64,000 nucleotides of DNA from Acanthosepion lycidas (taxonomy: Eukaryota > Mollusca > Cephalopoda > Sepiida > Sepiidae), in assembly GCA_963932145.1 (NCBI GenBank), contig OZ010596.1:85866776-85930775 (forward strand), in the 5' to 3' direction. Positions 40,850-52,641 of the stretch are shown here, piece by piece. The notes below the pieces were generated by a model that ran no database searches, had not been told where the DNA came from, and was given only the letters and a program-made list of their open reading frames with translations. Each line of letters starts with the position of its first letter. The stretch's first letter is position 1. Both the position numbers and the translations under genes were made by a program.

Positions 40850-41420
40850 AAAATGAAAAAGCTTTTTCCACCACGCACCTTCTCACAGCTGGTGTCATTT
40901 GATGCCAGCTGTGAGAAGACCATTTTACTTGCATTATTAGCAATGGATTATATGTACAAGTTCAACTTGAGGTTGGGTGTGAGTTTGAGGCTCGACAGTC
41001 TTTCAAAGCATGGTGCTTCCCTGAGAGGACCTCCATTCATCCTGATTGGTGGTAGTTCAGGGTCAAACTAGCGATGATGAAATTATTGTATAACCCCCTC
41101 GTTTTGTGGAGGTCTTAGGCGACAGTGTTGATTCATTAATAAAGTTGTATTCTTCTTCCACGGCCGGTGATGCTAGATGTTTTGAGTCCATAACTTAGCT
41201 AGTTTATTAATGCTGACATATATATCTTCTAGCTAGTGGAGTTGCTCTCTCCCTTCATTGAGGAGCAGTTTCCAAACACAAAAGACAACATGTCTACATT
41301 GCTCGATGTGTAAGAACCAGCTCCCTGAAAAACCTTTCTCTGTATCTATCACTTCCACACTGGCTCAGCCAATCAAAATCAACTTCCTTTATTTTATCTT
41401 GTATCTGATCCCTAAGGTCA
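40850..41420. other. GC-richer block of unknown origin
   Basis: Base composition is more balanced than the surroundings. It contains a 14-bp stem ('CTTCTCACAGCTGG' at 40879-40892 with its complement at 40905-40918), 'GGTCTTAGGCGACAGTG', an AATAAA with 'GTTGTATTC' at about 41140, and 'CACGGCCGGTGATGC'. The polyadenylation-like signal and composition fit an old LTR or the end of an inserted element. No second copy in the window confirms this. Confidence 0.35.
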
Positions 41421-41639
41421 AACTCAGGAAGTCTGAGCAGAAATACACTTCTATAAAAAATAATAGTCTACTAAACCACGCATTTAACAGAATGTAACTT
41501 GCTTGGTATTCAGGGCATTGAATGTAACCAGTCAGTTTTTACTCCATTGGGTAGCTTATGCAAGATCAGAAGAGAGATCAATCACCAATCTATGACCACT
41601 GAGAGTTTTACAGTTGCACCCATATACAGTCATAGCATC

Positions 41640-41960
41640 AGCATAGATGTTTACAAATGATCTGAGTATATTCTTAGACAGATCATAAATCTTAAGAATA
41701 TGTTTTCTTTTTGCTCCGATTTTCTATAAAACTTTATTGTTGCCCACATGTTTGACAATGGTATCCTCAGCATCCTTCTGTAAAACCACATTTCTGTTGC
41801 TTCAAGTCTTTTCTTCATCTTTGAGGAGAATGTCCAGCATTCACTGCCATACAGGAGGACAGATATCACGTAACAGTTCAGTACTCTTTTCTTTGTTTCT
41901 AATGAAATTTTTTAACAAATTTTATATTGGCTATTTCTTCACTTTCTGCCTCCTTCCTTG
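41640..41960 (-). mobile_element. RTE-type LINE fragment
   Basis: Minus-strand 'MISVLLYGSECWTFSSKMKK' and 'RLEATEMWFYRRMLRIP' is the conserved end of the RTE-group ORF. Only about 100 codons remain, and the frame shifts within them. Confidence 0.75.
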
Positions 41961-42164
41961 AAATCAACTAAAAACGCAAAATTTATGCAAGTTCTTTTGG
42001 TGGTTTCCACCTGGCATTAAACCAAACAATTTATAAAACATTCACAAAAAGGCTTAAACAGTCATTCCCTGTTCATTCCATATACATATGTGCATGCGTG
42101 TGTGTTTCTGTATGTGAGAAAGAGAGAGAAACAAACAGATAAAGAGTAATACGGTTAAAAAAAA

Positions 42165-42510
42165 TGTACGAACAAATCTGGTCTCTGAGTCGTACTCAAC
42201 AGATCCCAGCTAGGGGATATTTACCAGCCCCCCCCCCCGCCTACAAGGTAGGATGGGGCACAAGGCTGAGTTTAATGTGGGGTAATCCCACATTAAAAAA
42301 TATTCCCCATAGACCCGTTTCCCAAGATGAGACTCTGCTCTTCAACATAGTCTCGTCTGGTGATCCTCTCTGCTCAGAGACAGAGAGTTTGACTAGCACA
42401 GCTGCAAAAGATTCCAGATAGACGGTATTTACTAGCCCCCACCGACAAGGGTAGATGTGGCACAAGGCCGAGTTTAATGTGGGACATCTGAGATACTGAG
42501 ATCTAATGAA
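42165..42510 (-). repeat. Degenerate tandem pair related to the 63-kb repeat
   Basis: Two parts each carry 'GATATTTACCAGCCCCC' or 'GGTATTTACTAGCCCCC' and 'CACAAGGC(T/C)GAGTTTAATG', about 250 bp apart; the first also has 'CTCTCTGCTCAGAGACAGAG'. The units at 63134-63650 hold the same ordered landmarks ('AAGGCCGAGTTTA', 'CCTCTCTGCTGAGGCAGAGA'). Confidence 0.6.
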
Positions 42511-42649
42511 ACAATCTTTTTCAAGACACACAGGTTTCATCATATGGCAACTGTGAATCTTACATACTAATAATACCTTTTAGAAAGGCATGAATAAAAA
42601 CTCCCTGTCCTATAGGTATGCTGACCATTGTCTTCATGTTATTATATCA

Positions 42650-42905
42650 TCCCAGTATAGAAGGGAGTGTGAGTGAGTGTTTCCTGGTGCCTTCTCCATG
42701 ATTTTGAATTAACGGTCATTCTCCTAGACTGATTGTCACCAAGGGATAAAGAGTCTTGCCTACTCTACTGTTTAACACATTGTTGGAATGGGCACAAAAG
42801 ATGGATTCACACCTTTCCATAAAAGGGCTTTTTGTGTGAAAGTGAATCGACTTATTCCACTTTACATACTGTTAACCATTAGGCTACCTGCACATCTTCC
42901 ATTAT
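42650..42905 (-). mobile_element. SINE-like body fragment
   Basis: 'TAACGGTCATTCTCCTAGAC', 'GATTCACACCTTTCC' and 'TTAACCATTAGGCTACCTGC' resemble the reversed body shared by 32090-32290 and 11830-11960. The 5S head is not visible. Confidence 0.45.
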
Positions 42906-42962
42906 TTAGTGGTGAATATTAATCATATAGATTGAACATTAGGTGGTTGTACACTGTTTTCT

Positions 42963-45385
42963 TATAAGCATGAAACTTATAAGCATGACAAAGCTTAAAT
43001 CACTGCAAAAATTAAGCATATTTCAAGAATGAAGATTATAATCATGACAAGGTACAAATCACTCCAAAAGTTATGCATATTTCAAGAATGAAGATTATAA
43101 TCATTACAAGTCTGAAATCACTCCAAAAGTTAAGCATATTTCAAGAGTGAAGATTATAATCATGACTGGGCTCAAATCACTCCAAAAGTTAAGCAAATTT
43201 CAAGAATGAAGATTATAATCATGACAAGGCTGAAATCACTCCAAAAGTTAAGCAAATTTCAAGAATGAAGATTATAATCATGACAAGGTACAAATCACTC
43301 CAAAAGTTATGCATATTTCAAGAATGAAGATTATAATCATTACAAGTCTGAAATCACTCCAAAAGTTAAGCATATTTCAAGAATGAAGATTATAATCATG
43401 ACTGGGCTGAAATAACTCCAAAAGTTAAGCATATTTCAAGAATGAAGATTATAATCATGACAAGGTACAAATCACTCCAAAAGTTATGCATATTTCAAGA
43501 ATGAAGATTATAATCATTACAAGTCTGAAATCACTCCAAAAGTTAAGCATATTTCAAGAATGAAGATTATAATCATGACTGGGCTGAAATAACTCCAAAA
43601 GTTATGCATATTTCAAGAATGAAGATTATAATCATGACAAGTCTGAAATCACTCCAAAAGTTAAGCATATTTCAAGAGTGAAGATTATAATCATGACTGG
43701 GCTCAAATCACTCCAAAAGTTAAGCAAATTTCAAGAATGAAGATTATAATCATGACAAGGCTGAAATCACTCCAAAAGTTAAGCAAATTTCAAGAATGAA
43801 GATTATAATCATGACAAGGCTGAAATCACTCCAAAAGATAAGCATATTTCGAGAATGAAGATTATAATCATGACAAGGCTCAAATCACTCCAAAAGTTAA
43901 GCAAATTTCAAGAATGAAGATTATAATCATGACAAGGCTGAAATCACTCCAAAAGTTATGCATATTTCAAGAATGAAGATTATAATCATTACAAGTCTGA
44001 AATCACTCCAAAAGTTAAGCATATTTCAAGAGTGAAGATTATAATCATGACTGGGCTGAAATAACTCCAAAAGTTAAGCATATTTCAAGAATGAAGATTA
44101 TAATCATGACTGGGCTGAAATAACTCCAAAAGTTAAGCATATTTCAAGAGTGAAGATTATAATCATGACAAGGCTGAAATCACTCCAAAAGTTAAGCATA
44201 TTTCAAGAATGAAGATTATAATCATGACAAGTCTGAAATCACTCCAAAAGTTAAGCATATTTCAAGAGTGAAGATTATAATCATGACTGGGCTCAAATCA
44301 CTCCAAAAGTTAAGCATATTTCAAGAATGAAGATTATAATCATGACAAGGCTGAAATCACTCCAAAAGTTAAGCATATTTCAAGAGTGAAGATTATAATC
44401 ATGACAAGGCTGAAATCACTCCAAAAGTTAAGCAAATTTCAAGAATGAAGATTATAATCATGACAAGTCTGAAATCACTCCAAAAGTTAAGCAAATTTCA
44501 AGAATGAAGATTATAATCATGACAAGGCTGAAATCACTCCAAAAGATAAGCATATTTCGAGAATGAAGATTATAATCATGACAAGGCTCAAATCACTCCA
44601 AAAGATAAGCAAATTTCAAGAATGAAGATTATAATCATGACAAGGCTGAAATCACTCCAAAAGTTAAGCAAATTTCAAGAATGAAGATTATAATCATGAC
44701 AAGGCTGAAATCACTCCAAAAGATAAGCATATTTCAAGAATGAAGATTATAATCATGACAAGGCTGAAATCACTCCAAAAGTTCAGCATATTTCAAGAAT
44801 GAAGATTATAATCATGACTGGGCTGAAATCACTCCAAAAGTTAAGCATATTTCAAGAATGAAGATTATAATCATGACTGGGCTGAAATAACTCCAAAAGT
44901 TAAGCATATTTCAAGAATGAAGATTATAATCATGACAAGGCTCAAATCACTTGAAAAGTTAAGCATATTTCAAGAATGAAGATTATAATCATGACAAGGC
45001 TGAATTCACTCCAAAAGTTAAGCATATTTCGCGAATGAAGATTATAATCATGACAAGGCTCAAATCACTCCTAAAGTTAAGCATATTTCAAGAATGAAGA
45101 TTATAATCATGACAAGGCTCAAATCACTCCTAAAGTTAAGCATATTTCAAGAATGAAGATTATAATCATGACAAGGCTCAAATCACTCCAAAAGTTAAGC
45201 ATATTTCGAGAATGAAGATTATAATCATGACAAGGCTCAAATCACTCCAAAAGTTAAGCAAATTTCAAGAATGAAGATTATAATCATGACAAGGCTCAAA
45301 TCACTCCTAAAGTTAAGCATATTTCGAGAATGAAGATTATAATCATGACAAGGCTTAAATCACTCCAAAAATTAAGCATATTATG
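42963..45385 (+). repeat. 59-bp satellite, about 40 units (2.4 kb)
   Basis: The unit reads 'GAATGAAGATTATAATCATG', 'ACAAGGCTGAAATCACTCC', 'AAAAGTTAAGCATATTTCAA' with very regular 59-bp spacing. Each unit carries the 10-bp palindrome GATTATAATC. Variants (CATTACAAGTCTG, 'GACTGGGCTGAAATAACT', 'GGTACAAATCACT', 'AGCAAATTTC') recur at spacings of three to four units, a higher-order pattern. The first and last units share the variants 'GCTTAAATCACT' and 'AAAAATTAAGC', not seen inside. Confidence 0.97.
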
Positions 45386-45399
45386 AATATTTTCTTTAT

Positions 45400-45680
45400 A
45401 ACTTAATAATTGTCATGGTATTGTCATCATTCTTCTGTAGAATCACGTTTCTGTTGTTTCAAGTTTTCTTCTTCATCCTCAAGTATTCCAGTATTTAATG
45501 CCATGTAGGAGAACTGATATTATGTAACATTTAGGTCCCCCTCTCTTCTTGTTTCTAATGTAATTTTCCTTTTTCATAATACTTTGCTTGGCTTTTGGAA
45601 GCTAACTTTTGTTATCCCAATGCACCTTCAGATTTCAATGTCACACTTTCTGTCCTATGTTAAAACACTTCCTAGATATT
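45400..45680 (-). mobile_element. RTE-type LINE fragment
   Basis: Reversed text 'CTTCTGTAGAATCACGTTTC', 'TGTTGTTTCAAG', 'TAATGCCATGTAGGAGAACT' parallels 41750-41880. Frames are broken. It directly borders the satellite. Confidence 0.65.
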
Positions 45681-46018
45681 TTCAAATTATTGTACTTGCT
45701 TGATTTTGGTATCTCCAATTTGTAATTTGCATTTTTGGCTGTTCCTTTTGTTGACAGCCATACATTCTTTTATTTTCATTATGATTATTATTATGATGAC
45801 GATGATAATGATGATGATTCCATGTAACTTTTATGTTTTTACAAGGAAATTCATGAGTGTAAATGCCTTTCTGTAAAGAACCAATACAAATCAAAGTAGA
45901 TTAATTTATGAGAGTAAGAGTATCCAGTAATATTCAATATTTTATTATTTGATAATTAAAGAGAGCTACTGTGTTAAAATTTCAGAACCATGTAAAATAA
46001 GCCATGAAAAAAAGCATA

Positions 46019-46020
<2 letters not shown>

Positions 46021-46061
<41 letters not shown>

Positions 46062-46187
46062 CGCTTGAAGATGGAACAGAGCCTACTTTAACTCAAGTTA
46101 ATTCAAATATTATTTTGAAGTTTTCGGCTCTTGTTTTGAAACATGAGACCTCTTATGTAGCGTGTTGGAATCATATTTTTAAATAAA

Positions 46188-46223
<36 letters not shown>

Positions 46224-46455
46224 ATTAATTGATTTAAAATATGGTTTTTTGCGCTACACAGTTCTAACCATGTTTCAAAAATTTTGTTTTTGAAACATGG
46301 TTAGAATTGTGTAGCATAAAAAAACCATACTTTAAATCAATTAATTTATAATATTAATGCTCTGTAAATTTACATTGAGCACTATTTTGTAAAAATAAAA
46401 ATATCTATAAGAACACCAGATTATGTATCTTACTCTTCTTTCTTTTTATTTATAT
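46021..46455. mobile_element. Foldback element F1, copy 3 (two modules)
   Basis: After (TA)n at 46021-46060 comes a single arm (46055-46190) equal to the right arm of copy 2 ('GAAGTTTTCGGCTCTTGTTT'), then a second (TA)n. A complete hairpin follows at about 46219-46353 ('TAACCATGTTTCAAAAAT' against 'TTTTTGAAACATGGTTA'). The 3' block of copy 1 follows ('CTGTAAATTTACATTGAGCA', 'AAGAACACCAGATTATG'). Confidence 0.8.

Positions 46456-46510
<55 letters not shown>
46456..46510. repeat. (TA)n microsatellite
   Basis: TA run of about 50 bp closing element F1 copy 3. Confidence 0.9.
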
Positions 46511-46511
<1 letters not shown>

Positions 46512-48370
46512 TATATTAATAATTACACATATACCGACATTTACAGTATGACTCAGAGTTTCATGGCTTTCCCATTCATCAGGTACAAAAATTTATGAAC
46601 TGATCAATAGTTGTTTTTTTTTTAATTTCTGTATCTTATGGGAGCAACATTACATTTTATGTGGATTCAAAATTCAAGATTATTATAAATACAGCATTGG
46701 GGTATAAATTCAAAATATAAAGTGTTGGTAGGTAGATATCAAAAAATTAACTAATGTGTTAATAGTAAGTTTAATAGGGATATTGATCCGTTAATGTATG
46801 GATAAGATTATTTTATTACAAACTAAAAAAGTTTGTAGTTACTAAATAAAAAATGTGGATAATGCTATAATACACCCACTGACCTGACTGTTATTTTTTT
46901 TTCATATTCTGTTATCTCCCTTGCACCTTACTAGCGTTTAACGTTTATTATAGCCCAATGTTTCCTTTTATTATTTTTTAACTTGTTTTATTATTTTTTT
47001 TTATTATTGTTCATATTTTTTGCTTTTCCTTACCTTATATTCTATTTTTGTCTACCTTTGCTTTTTAGACATTAGTCAATGATGGTTTGAATAAATTCAA
47101 AGACCTTCAAGTTTGTATCTCCTGAAAAAAGACCAACAGGTCATAGTCAGTCAATTCAAAAATGTCAGTTCATCTTCACAAGTCTACACTAAGTGATTCC
47201 TTTTCGCTGAGAGAAGTAGATAAAAATCAAAAGATGTACTGAAAACTGAAACTAAATGTCAGTTTCTCTTTGTCAATACAATTTTACTTCTTTTTCACCT
47301 GTAAACTGCAAGTAATGACATTTACTAAAATCTATGAACTTTTTGTACTTAACATACATGTGAACATTTAAAATAATAAAACTGTCTACGATGAAAAAAT
47401 GCGCAAACTGAAATTCAACTTATACCTTTATATACAAAACAATTGTTGCAATTTTTGGAACAAATAAATTGCAAAGGTCTGAACTGGTGAAACTAAAGAA
47501 TGGAGGCCAACTGGACATTTGCCATGGAAATAATGATTGAGTAGCAATAGGCTAATGATATTGTGTTTGTGTGGAAAGTGGTTGCATAGTAGAAAATAAG
47601 TCTTCCCTCACGATACCGCATTAAAGATTTTGAACTCTATCAAGACTTGAAAGTGAAAATTGAGCAGTTCCATTCCATACTATAACAGATTCCTCACCAT
47701 GTTTAACTGTTAGAATCATGCAGTCATCATTTAGTCTTTCTCCTAGCTTTCTTCTCACACTCTCCTCTTACTACCAAAAAGTTCAAATTTGGATTTATAG
47801 TGGTGTGGGACATAGGGGTTAAAATGAACAGTTGGTTTAAGAAAATTAATGGAGGATGATAATAACAAGGAAACAGATGGGTAATGCTTAACAAAACAAG
47901 ATAAGGAATTTATTTACGAATTTACATGTTTGAAGTTGTGTCAGTAGCTTGTTTCAAGAAAATAAATAAGGAATTTTTAAAGTACATAGTTTTAATGAAT
48001 TATCATGAAGAAGAAATGATCATAGAACAGATTAAATGATTTGACACAAAATAATATTAAAAAAATATTACAAAGGTAAGAGAGTTTGTTGCTCACAGAA
48101 AGTATATACAGTTGCATATGTCCAAAAGTAGATGAAGAGAGATAGCTTGAAATACTTAGCTTGTTGAGAGAAAATTCTTTGAATTGTCACGTGCTTGGTC
48201 AAAATGCTGATAATATAATTGGCAAGTAATTTGACACTAGCGAAAACTTCAATGCTGATGCAGTGAACAGAAATGAAATCTTTCACATGGCTTCAGACAC
48301 TATTCTCTCCTTAATTTAATTTTTCCCCATAATCTTTATATCAAAATGAATTTTGCATAAGTTCACTATT
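46511..48370. other. AT-rich spacer, no gene recognised
   Basis: A 1.9-kb stretch without a recognised repeat copy, exon or ORF longer than chance. About 47500-47600 vaguely resembles the LINE tail at 16380-16490 ('TTTGCCATGGAAATAATGA' compared with 'TTTGCCACGGAGATAGCAA'). Confidence 0.5.
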
Positions 48371-48374
48371 TTTC

Positions 48375-48545
48375 CTTCCTTCTTTTTGTTTGACTGGCTA
48401 ATTTATGTGAAGGCAAGGTTTTCATTGGTCCAAAAGCAAATTCCTTTCTTCTTCTTTTCAGCTCACTGGTCAAATTCTGTGAAGGCATGGTTTTCATTGG
48501 TTCAAATAAAATTTCACATAGGCTCACAAATTCCTTTTTCTCTTC
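48375..48545 (+). repeat. About 82-bp tandem duplication
   Basis: 'GTGAAGGCAAGGTTTTCATT' and 'GTGAAGGCATGGTTTTCATT' with matching flanks ('GACTGGCTAATT', 'CACTGGTCAAATT') mark two units. Confidence 0.75.
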
Positions 48546-48729
48546 TTCCTCAGTTCTCTGAATTTGAAGGGAGCAGGTAAAAGGGGTTATGTCACACTCA
48601 CTATCAACTCGTCTATCTACAATACATTTTACCACTCTTTCAATACCCAGTTCTTATGCTTTTTTGTCCATAGCAGTATTATCTTTTAATCATGATAATG
48701 GGTCTTTTTCTTATGTTTCTTTCTTTTGG

Positions 48730-49290
48730 GATGATTTTTGCTGCTCTTGTCACTAATGATTTCTTTAATGTGTTCCACTTTGAGTCCCTGCACTTTTCCA
48801 AAAGACTCATATTTGTTCTAAAATGTTATTGCATGTGTCTTTTTTGCAGATATAGTTAATGTAAAGATTGTCGTATTAGAACATTTGGCTTCTTCACTTC
48901 TATCATTACTTTGCATATTTGATATTTTGTATACATCATTTGATAATGGATGAATTTTTGGAAATGAAGCTCATCAAACATATCATTGTCACTATTGTTG
49001 AAACACATTACCCACTGCATAACTGTGCTCACATTTACTGTTTAGTCTGCATAAATGTTCATCAAGTGCCAATGAATGTAATTTTTCCTCATGGAGGAAT
49101 TCAATGATACACATTTGCTTTGGACATACTTTCACATCAGATGCCATTTTGCCATACTACTGCTCAGCTGTTATCTCCATCAAAGCAAAACAAATTATGG
49201 GTTATTGGCAGGAAGGCCCACCTATTATCATATCAGCACCTGGCATTGTGGGACAGTATATTAAATTAGAATTCATTACTTTTGGAGTTA

Positions 49291-49295
<5 letters not shown>
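48730..49295 (-). mobile_element. mariner transposon, 5' end and N-terminus, dead
   Basis: On the minus strand a TIR-like start 'GTAACTCCAAAAGTAATGAA' is followed by a leader and a transposase N-terminus 'MASDVKVCPKQMCIIEFLHE'. This corresponds to the Mos1-related 'KQRCVIEFLHAE' region, and frames then break up. The end resembles 'GGTTGCTCCAAAAGTAGTGG' at 63868. A (TA)n run abuts the TIR. No catalytic part remains. Confidence 0.65.

Positions 49296-49342
<47 letters not shown>
49290..49342. repeat. (TA)n microsatellite
   Basis: TA run of about 50 bp beside the mariner end, where TA is the expected target. Confidence 0.9.
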
Positions 49343-49348
<6 letters not shown>

Positions 49349-49449
49349 CATTGCAGGCAAAAAGATTGATGAAACCCTACATTTCTTTTAAAAAAAAAAC
49401 TTAAAATAAGATATTTTGAATTTTTTTAAACCAAAAGATAAAATTTCCA

Positions 49450-49845
49450 TTACAATGCATTTGCCTTTATTTTGAAATTTCAGCAACTACAGTTTATCTG
49501 CTTTCATTTTGAAATTTCCATGACTATAGTGTATTTGTTTCCATTTTGAAATTTCCATAAATACAGTTTATTTGCTTTCATTTTGAAATTTCCACGACTA
49601 CAGTGTATTTGCTTTCATTTTAAAATTTCCGTGACTACAGTGTATTTGCCTTTATCTTGACATTTCAGGAACTACAGTGTATTTGTTTTCATTCTGAAAT
49701 TTCTGTGACTACAGTGTATTTGCCTTTATCTTGACATTTCAGGAACTAGTGTATTTGTTTTCGTTTTGAAATTTCCGTGATTACAGTGTATTTGCTTTCA
49801 TTTTCAAATTTCAGTAACTATAGTGCAATTGCTTTCATTTAGAAT
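49450..49845 (+). repeat. 37-bp minisatellite, about 10 units
   Basis: Unit 'GTATTTGCTTTCATTTTGAA' plus 'ATTTCCATGACTACAGT'. Variants 'GCCTTTATCTTGACATTTCA' and 'GGAACTA' alternate with the main form. Confidence 0.85.
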
Positions 49846-49854
49846 CACAGTGGA

Positions 49855-50035
49855 AAAGGGAGTAACTTATTTAATGAATTTGATTGAACGGATGACAGAA
49901 TGGTTGTTGGGGAGTGAGGGATGGTAAGGGTACAAATATTGCTTAGAACTACAAATGACAGGAAGCTGTGCAGAGCCATGATTGCCTATACCCTGAAGGG
50001 AGATAAGAAATAAAAGAGAAAAAAATAGAGTGGTT
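49855..50035 (+). mobile_element. RTE-type LINE, extreme 3' end of ORF
   Basis: 'GATGACAGAATGGTTGTTGG', 'AACTACAAATGACAGGAAGC', 'GAGCCATGATTGCC' correspond to 40010-40130 in the LINE at 39195-40170. Only the last 60 codons are present. Confidence 0.65.
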
Positions 50036-50744
50036 ATTTTATCCTTCTCCAAACATGCTTGTCTTGCACATGCTGCTCATGGCAAAATCCTCAAATTTTA
50101 CTTGACAAATTTTTTTACGCAAATGTGCATTTTACAATAAATCAAGAAGAAAATAAAAGAACTGTTTATTTCCTTTGGCTGTAAAGTCTGATGCTTTATC
50201 TGTTAAGAGGAAAATAAAATAACTAAAATTAGCTAGTCACTCAGAAGACATGTTTATTGCTATTCATTTTGTTGACTTTAATGTGTAAACAGGAATTGAT
50301 GCTTACTGCTCTGTGTTTGTTTGAGAGACTTTATGAAAATTTATGTTCCGATATCCTTGGCAAATATTAGCAAGCAGACAGTTGAGAGATCCTTTAGGGA
50401 ATATTGCAGACATAATTCCAAATTTGAAGATTGATGATCAAATATTAAACCTACAGACAAAAAAGTGTAAAAAAATATAAAGTTGTTTAAAAATTACATT
50501 TCTGGTTGATTGCAGAATGTTTTAGATACCAGCTCATTTCCAAGTAGCCTTTGCAACCCCACTTTCTCCTAGTGGGTACTTTATTCCTCCTCATTAAGTG
50601 AACTTGTCTTGGTGCCTGTGCCACCATTTTGACATGATGTTGCTAACTCAAGGAGAAATTCTATTACTTTCATTACTGAACCAGGGGCTGTAAGCTTGGA
50701 TGTGTGGACAATGTAATGGACAATGGTTTGGAATTGTTAATTGG
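50036..50744. other. Spacer with a short 5S-SINE body fragment
   Basis: At about 50688-50740, 'GCTGTAAGCTTGGATGTGTG' and 'AATGGTTTGGAATTGTTAA' match the post-5S junction and body of the SINE at 24258-24540. The rest has no recognised feature. Confidence 0.5.
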
Positions 50745-51545
50745 TCAATTATCATTTACACAATTGTTGCTCTAAGTAACTTTTAACCCTTTACAATCCC
50801 TCTTTATCCTCATCCTGCCATCCATTCATTTTTACTTCTTTATGTGCCATATTCAGTTATGGCTCTCCACAACTGCTTGTAGTTCTAAATAACTTAACCT
50901 TTTACCACACCTCTTTGTCCTTGTCCTGCCATCCATTCATTTCTACTTCATTATGTGCTATGTACAGCATTCTCTGCCATGTAGGAGGACTGATATTGCA
51001 TAACAGTTCAGTACTCTTTTCTTTGTTTCTAAAAGATTTTTCCTGTTTCTTAATACTTTGCTTAGCTTTTGGAAGATATATTTTGATATATAGCTGATAA
51101 CTGTACATTCTATCTTCTTACAATTGATGTTCACTTATTTCTTCTTGCTCTTCTTTATTATTTTTGTAGGAGTTCCTGTAGTTTTCTTTCTATATCTGCT
51201 ATCAACACTGTGTCATCTGCATATCTTATGTTAAATTTGTGGCTGCCAATAATGAGTTCTGGTACTACTTATAATTCTCTCAGGATCACCTAACTATAAA
51301 AATTGAATAATTCTGGTGAGAAGAAACATCATTGTTTTATACTGCTTTCTAGTTTTTTGTAAATTTATTGAAATCTTTTTCTACCCACATACAGGCAGTT
51401 TGCTCCCAGTTCTGGATTATTCTAATATCAAGTTTACCTAGCAGTTCCAATTAATTTTTGTGTCATACTTTATCAAACACTTTTGTATAACCTATAAGAA
51501 ATAGGTATATATCCTTCTGCATTTGTATTGCTCTTTCTGATATCA
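50745..51545 (-). mobile_element. RTE-type LINE, reversed segment with reverse transcriptase core
   Basis: On the minus strand the order is 'ISERAIQMQKDIYLFLIGYT' with 'KVFDKV' (RT palm A), a region equivalent to 'GVRQGC...SPELFN', a degraded YADD block near 51215, and the 'LLHGREC' region near 50965. Two tandem partial copies of the 3' end follow (about 50895-50950 and 50770-50860, each with 'AATGAATGGATGGCAGGA'). Many stops. Confidence 0.7.
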
Positions 51546-52010
51546 TTCTGAGCATAATTATCACATTGTGAATGCTGGACAATATCTTCACAGATGAAGA
51601 AGAGATTTGAGGCAGCAGACATGTGATCCTACAGAAGGATGGTGAAAATACTATGGACTGAACATGTGAGTAATGAAGAAGTTTTAGGGAAAATAGAAAC
51701 AAAAAGCACACTTATACTTAGAATCAGAATGAGGTACATAATAAGGAAAAAAGCTTGGAGAATTTGACACTCACAGGACAGACTGAAGGCAAGAAGCACA
51801 GAGGAAAACAATGCATAACCTACCTAACAAGCTTGTTTCAATGGTTGACAGAACAGGGATTAAGTGAGATACCAAAAGAGACAAAACTCACTAAGAGCTA
51901 TAAAGGAGAGGAAGCTGTAGAAAGCTATGATCACTTACATCCTGAAGAGACACAGCATATAGAAGAGGAAAAATTGAGTAGTTTTCATTCAGTTGTAAAA
52001 AGGTATTTTT
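51546..52010 (+). mobile_element. RTE-type LINE, forward 3' segment
   Basis: It begins in the 'ECWTISSQMKKRFEAAD' region and continues to 'ENLTLTGQTEGKKHRGKQCI' and 'TYLTSLFQWLTEQGL'. It starts at almost the same LINE position where the reversed neighbour ends its main part. Confidence 0.75.
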
Positions 52011-52119
52011 ACATTTAAAATATGGCTCATGTATGACAATTTTTTTCTCTCAGTTTTCAAAATGGATGCTCTTACAATTTCAGTTTTGAAATCTAATGAT
52101 GAACATAATTTTAGGATTC

Positions 52120-52260
52120 TTAATTCTTGTTCTTTTATTTTCTTCTCTCCTTAATAGTATATTTTTCTCATATTTTGTAACATTCAGTAATCCCTTGTGT
52201 CTTAGTGGATTTTTGCTTTGCTTGGGATGAAATGATTAATAAAAAAAATTATGTTGTCAT
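52120..52260 (+). mobile_element. CR1/Jockey-type LINE, 3' tail
   Basis: 'CCCTTGTGTCTTAGTGG' then 'GCTTTGCTTGGGATGAAATG' and 'ATTAATAAAAAA' match the tail at 59400-59450. Confidence 0.6.
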
Positions 52261-52604
52261 AAACATAGTAGACTTGAGTTTTACTAGAAAATAGAAAACT
52301 GTTTTTTTTTTATTATGCTTCATATTCAAGATTTATGTCAGGTCACTCTATGAGTGGTAACTGGTATCATGTAATCAAGTACTACCTGCCACAAGGTTGG
52401 GTCATTGACAATCAAACCAGTTCCCTCACCAGTCTTTTCTGTTGAGGAAGATGACACACAGATACCCAGTAGGCTTAAAAACAAGACCTGTCAAAGGATG
52501 GATGAACCTTCTTGTAGAGTCAACAGCCATCTAGCACAATAGAGTAGACTGCACTCCATAGCTATGTTTCTTGATTTATTTCATCCAAAAACTTTTTTAA
52601 GTAT

Positions 52605-52641
<37 letters not shown>

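Noticed and set aside
42963-45385. CRISPR-like array
   Set aside because: Regular spacing is due to near-identical 59-bp units with no unique spacers; the DNA is eukaryotic, and this is a satellite.
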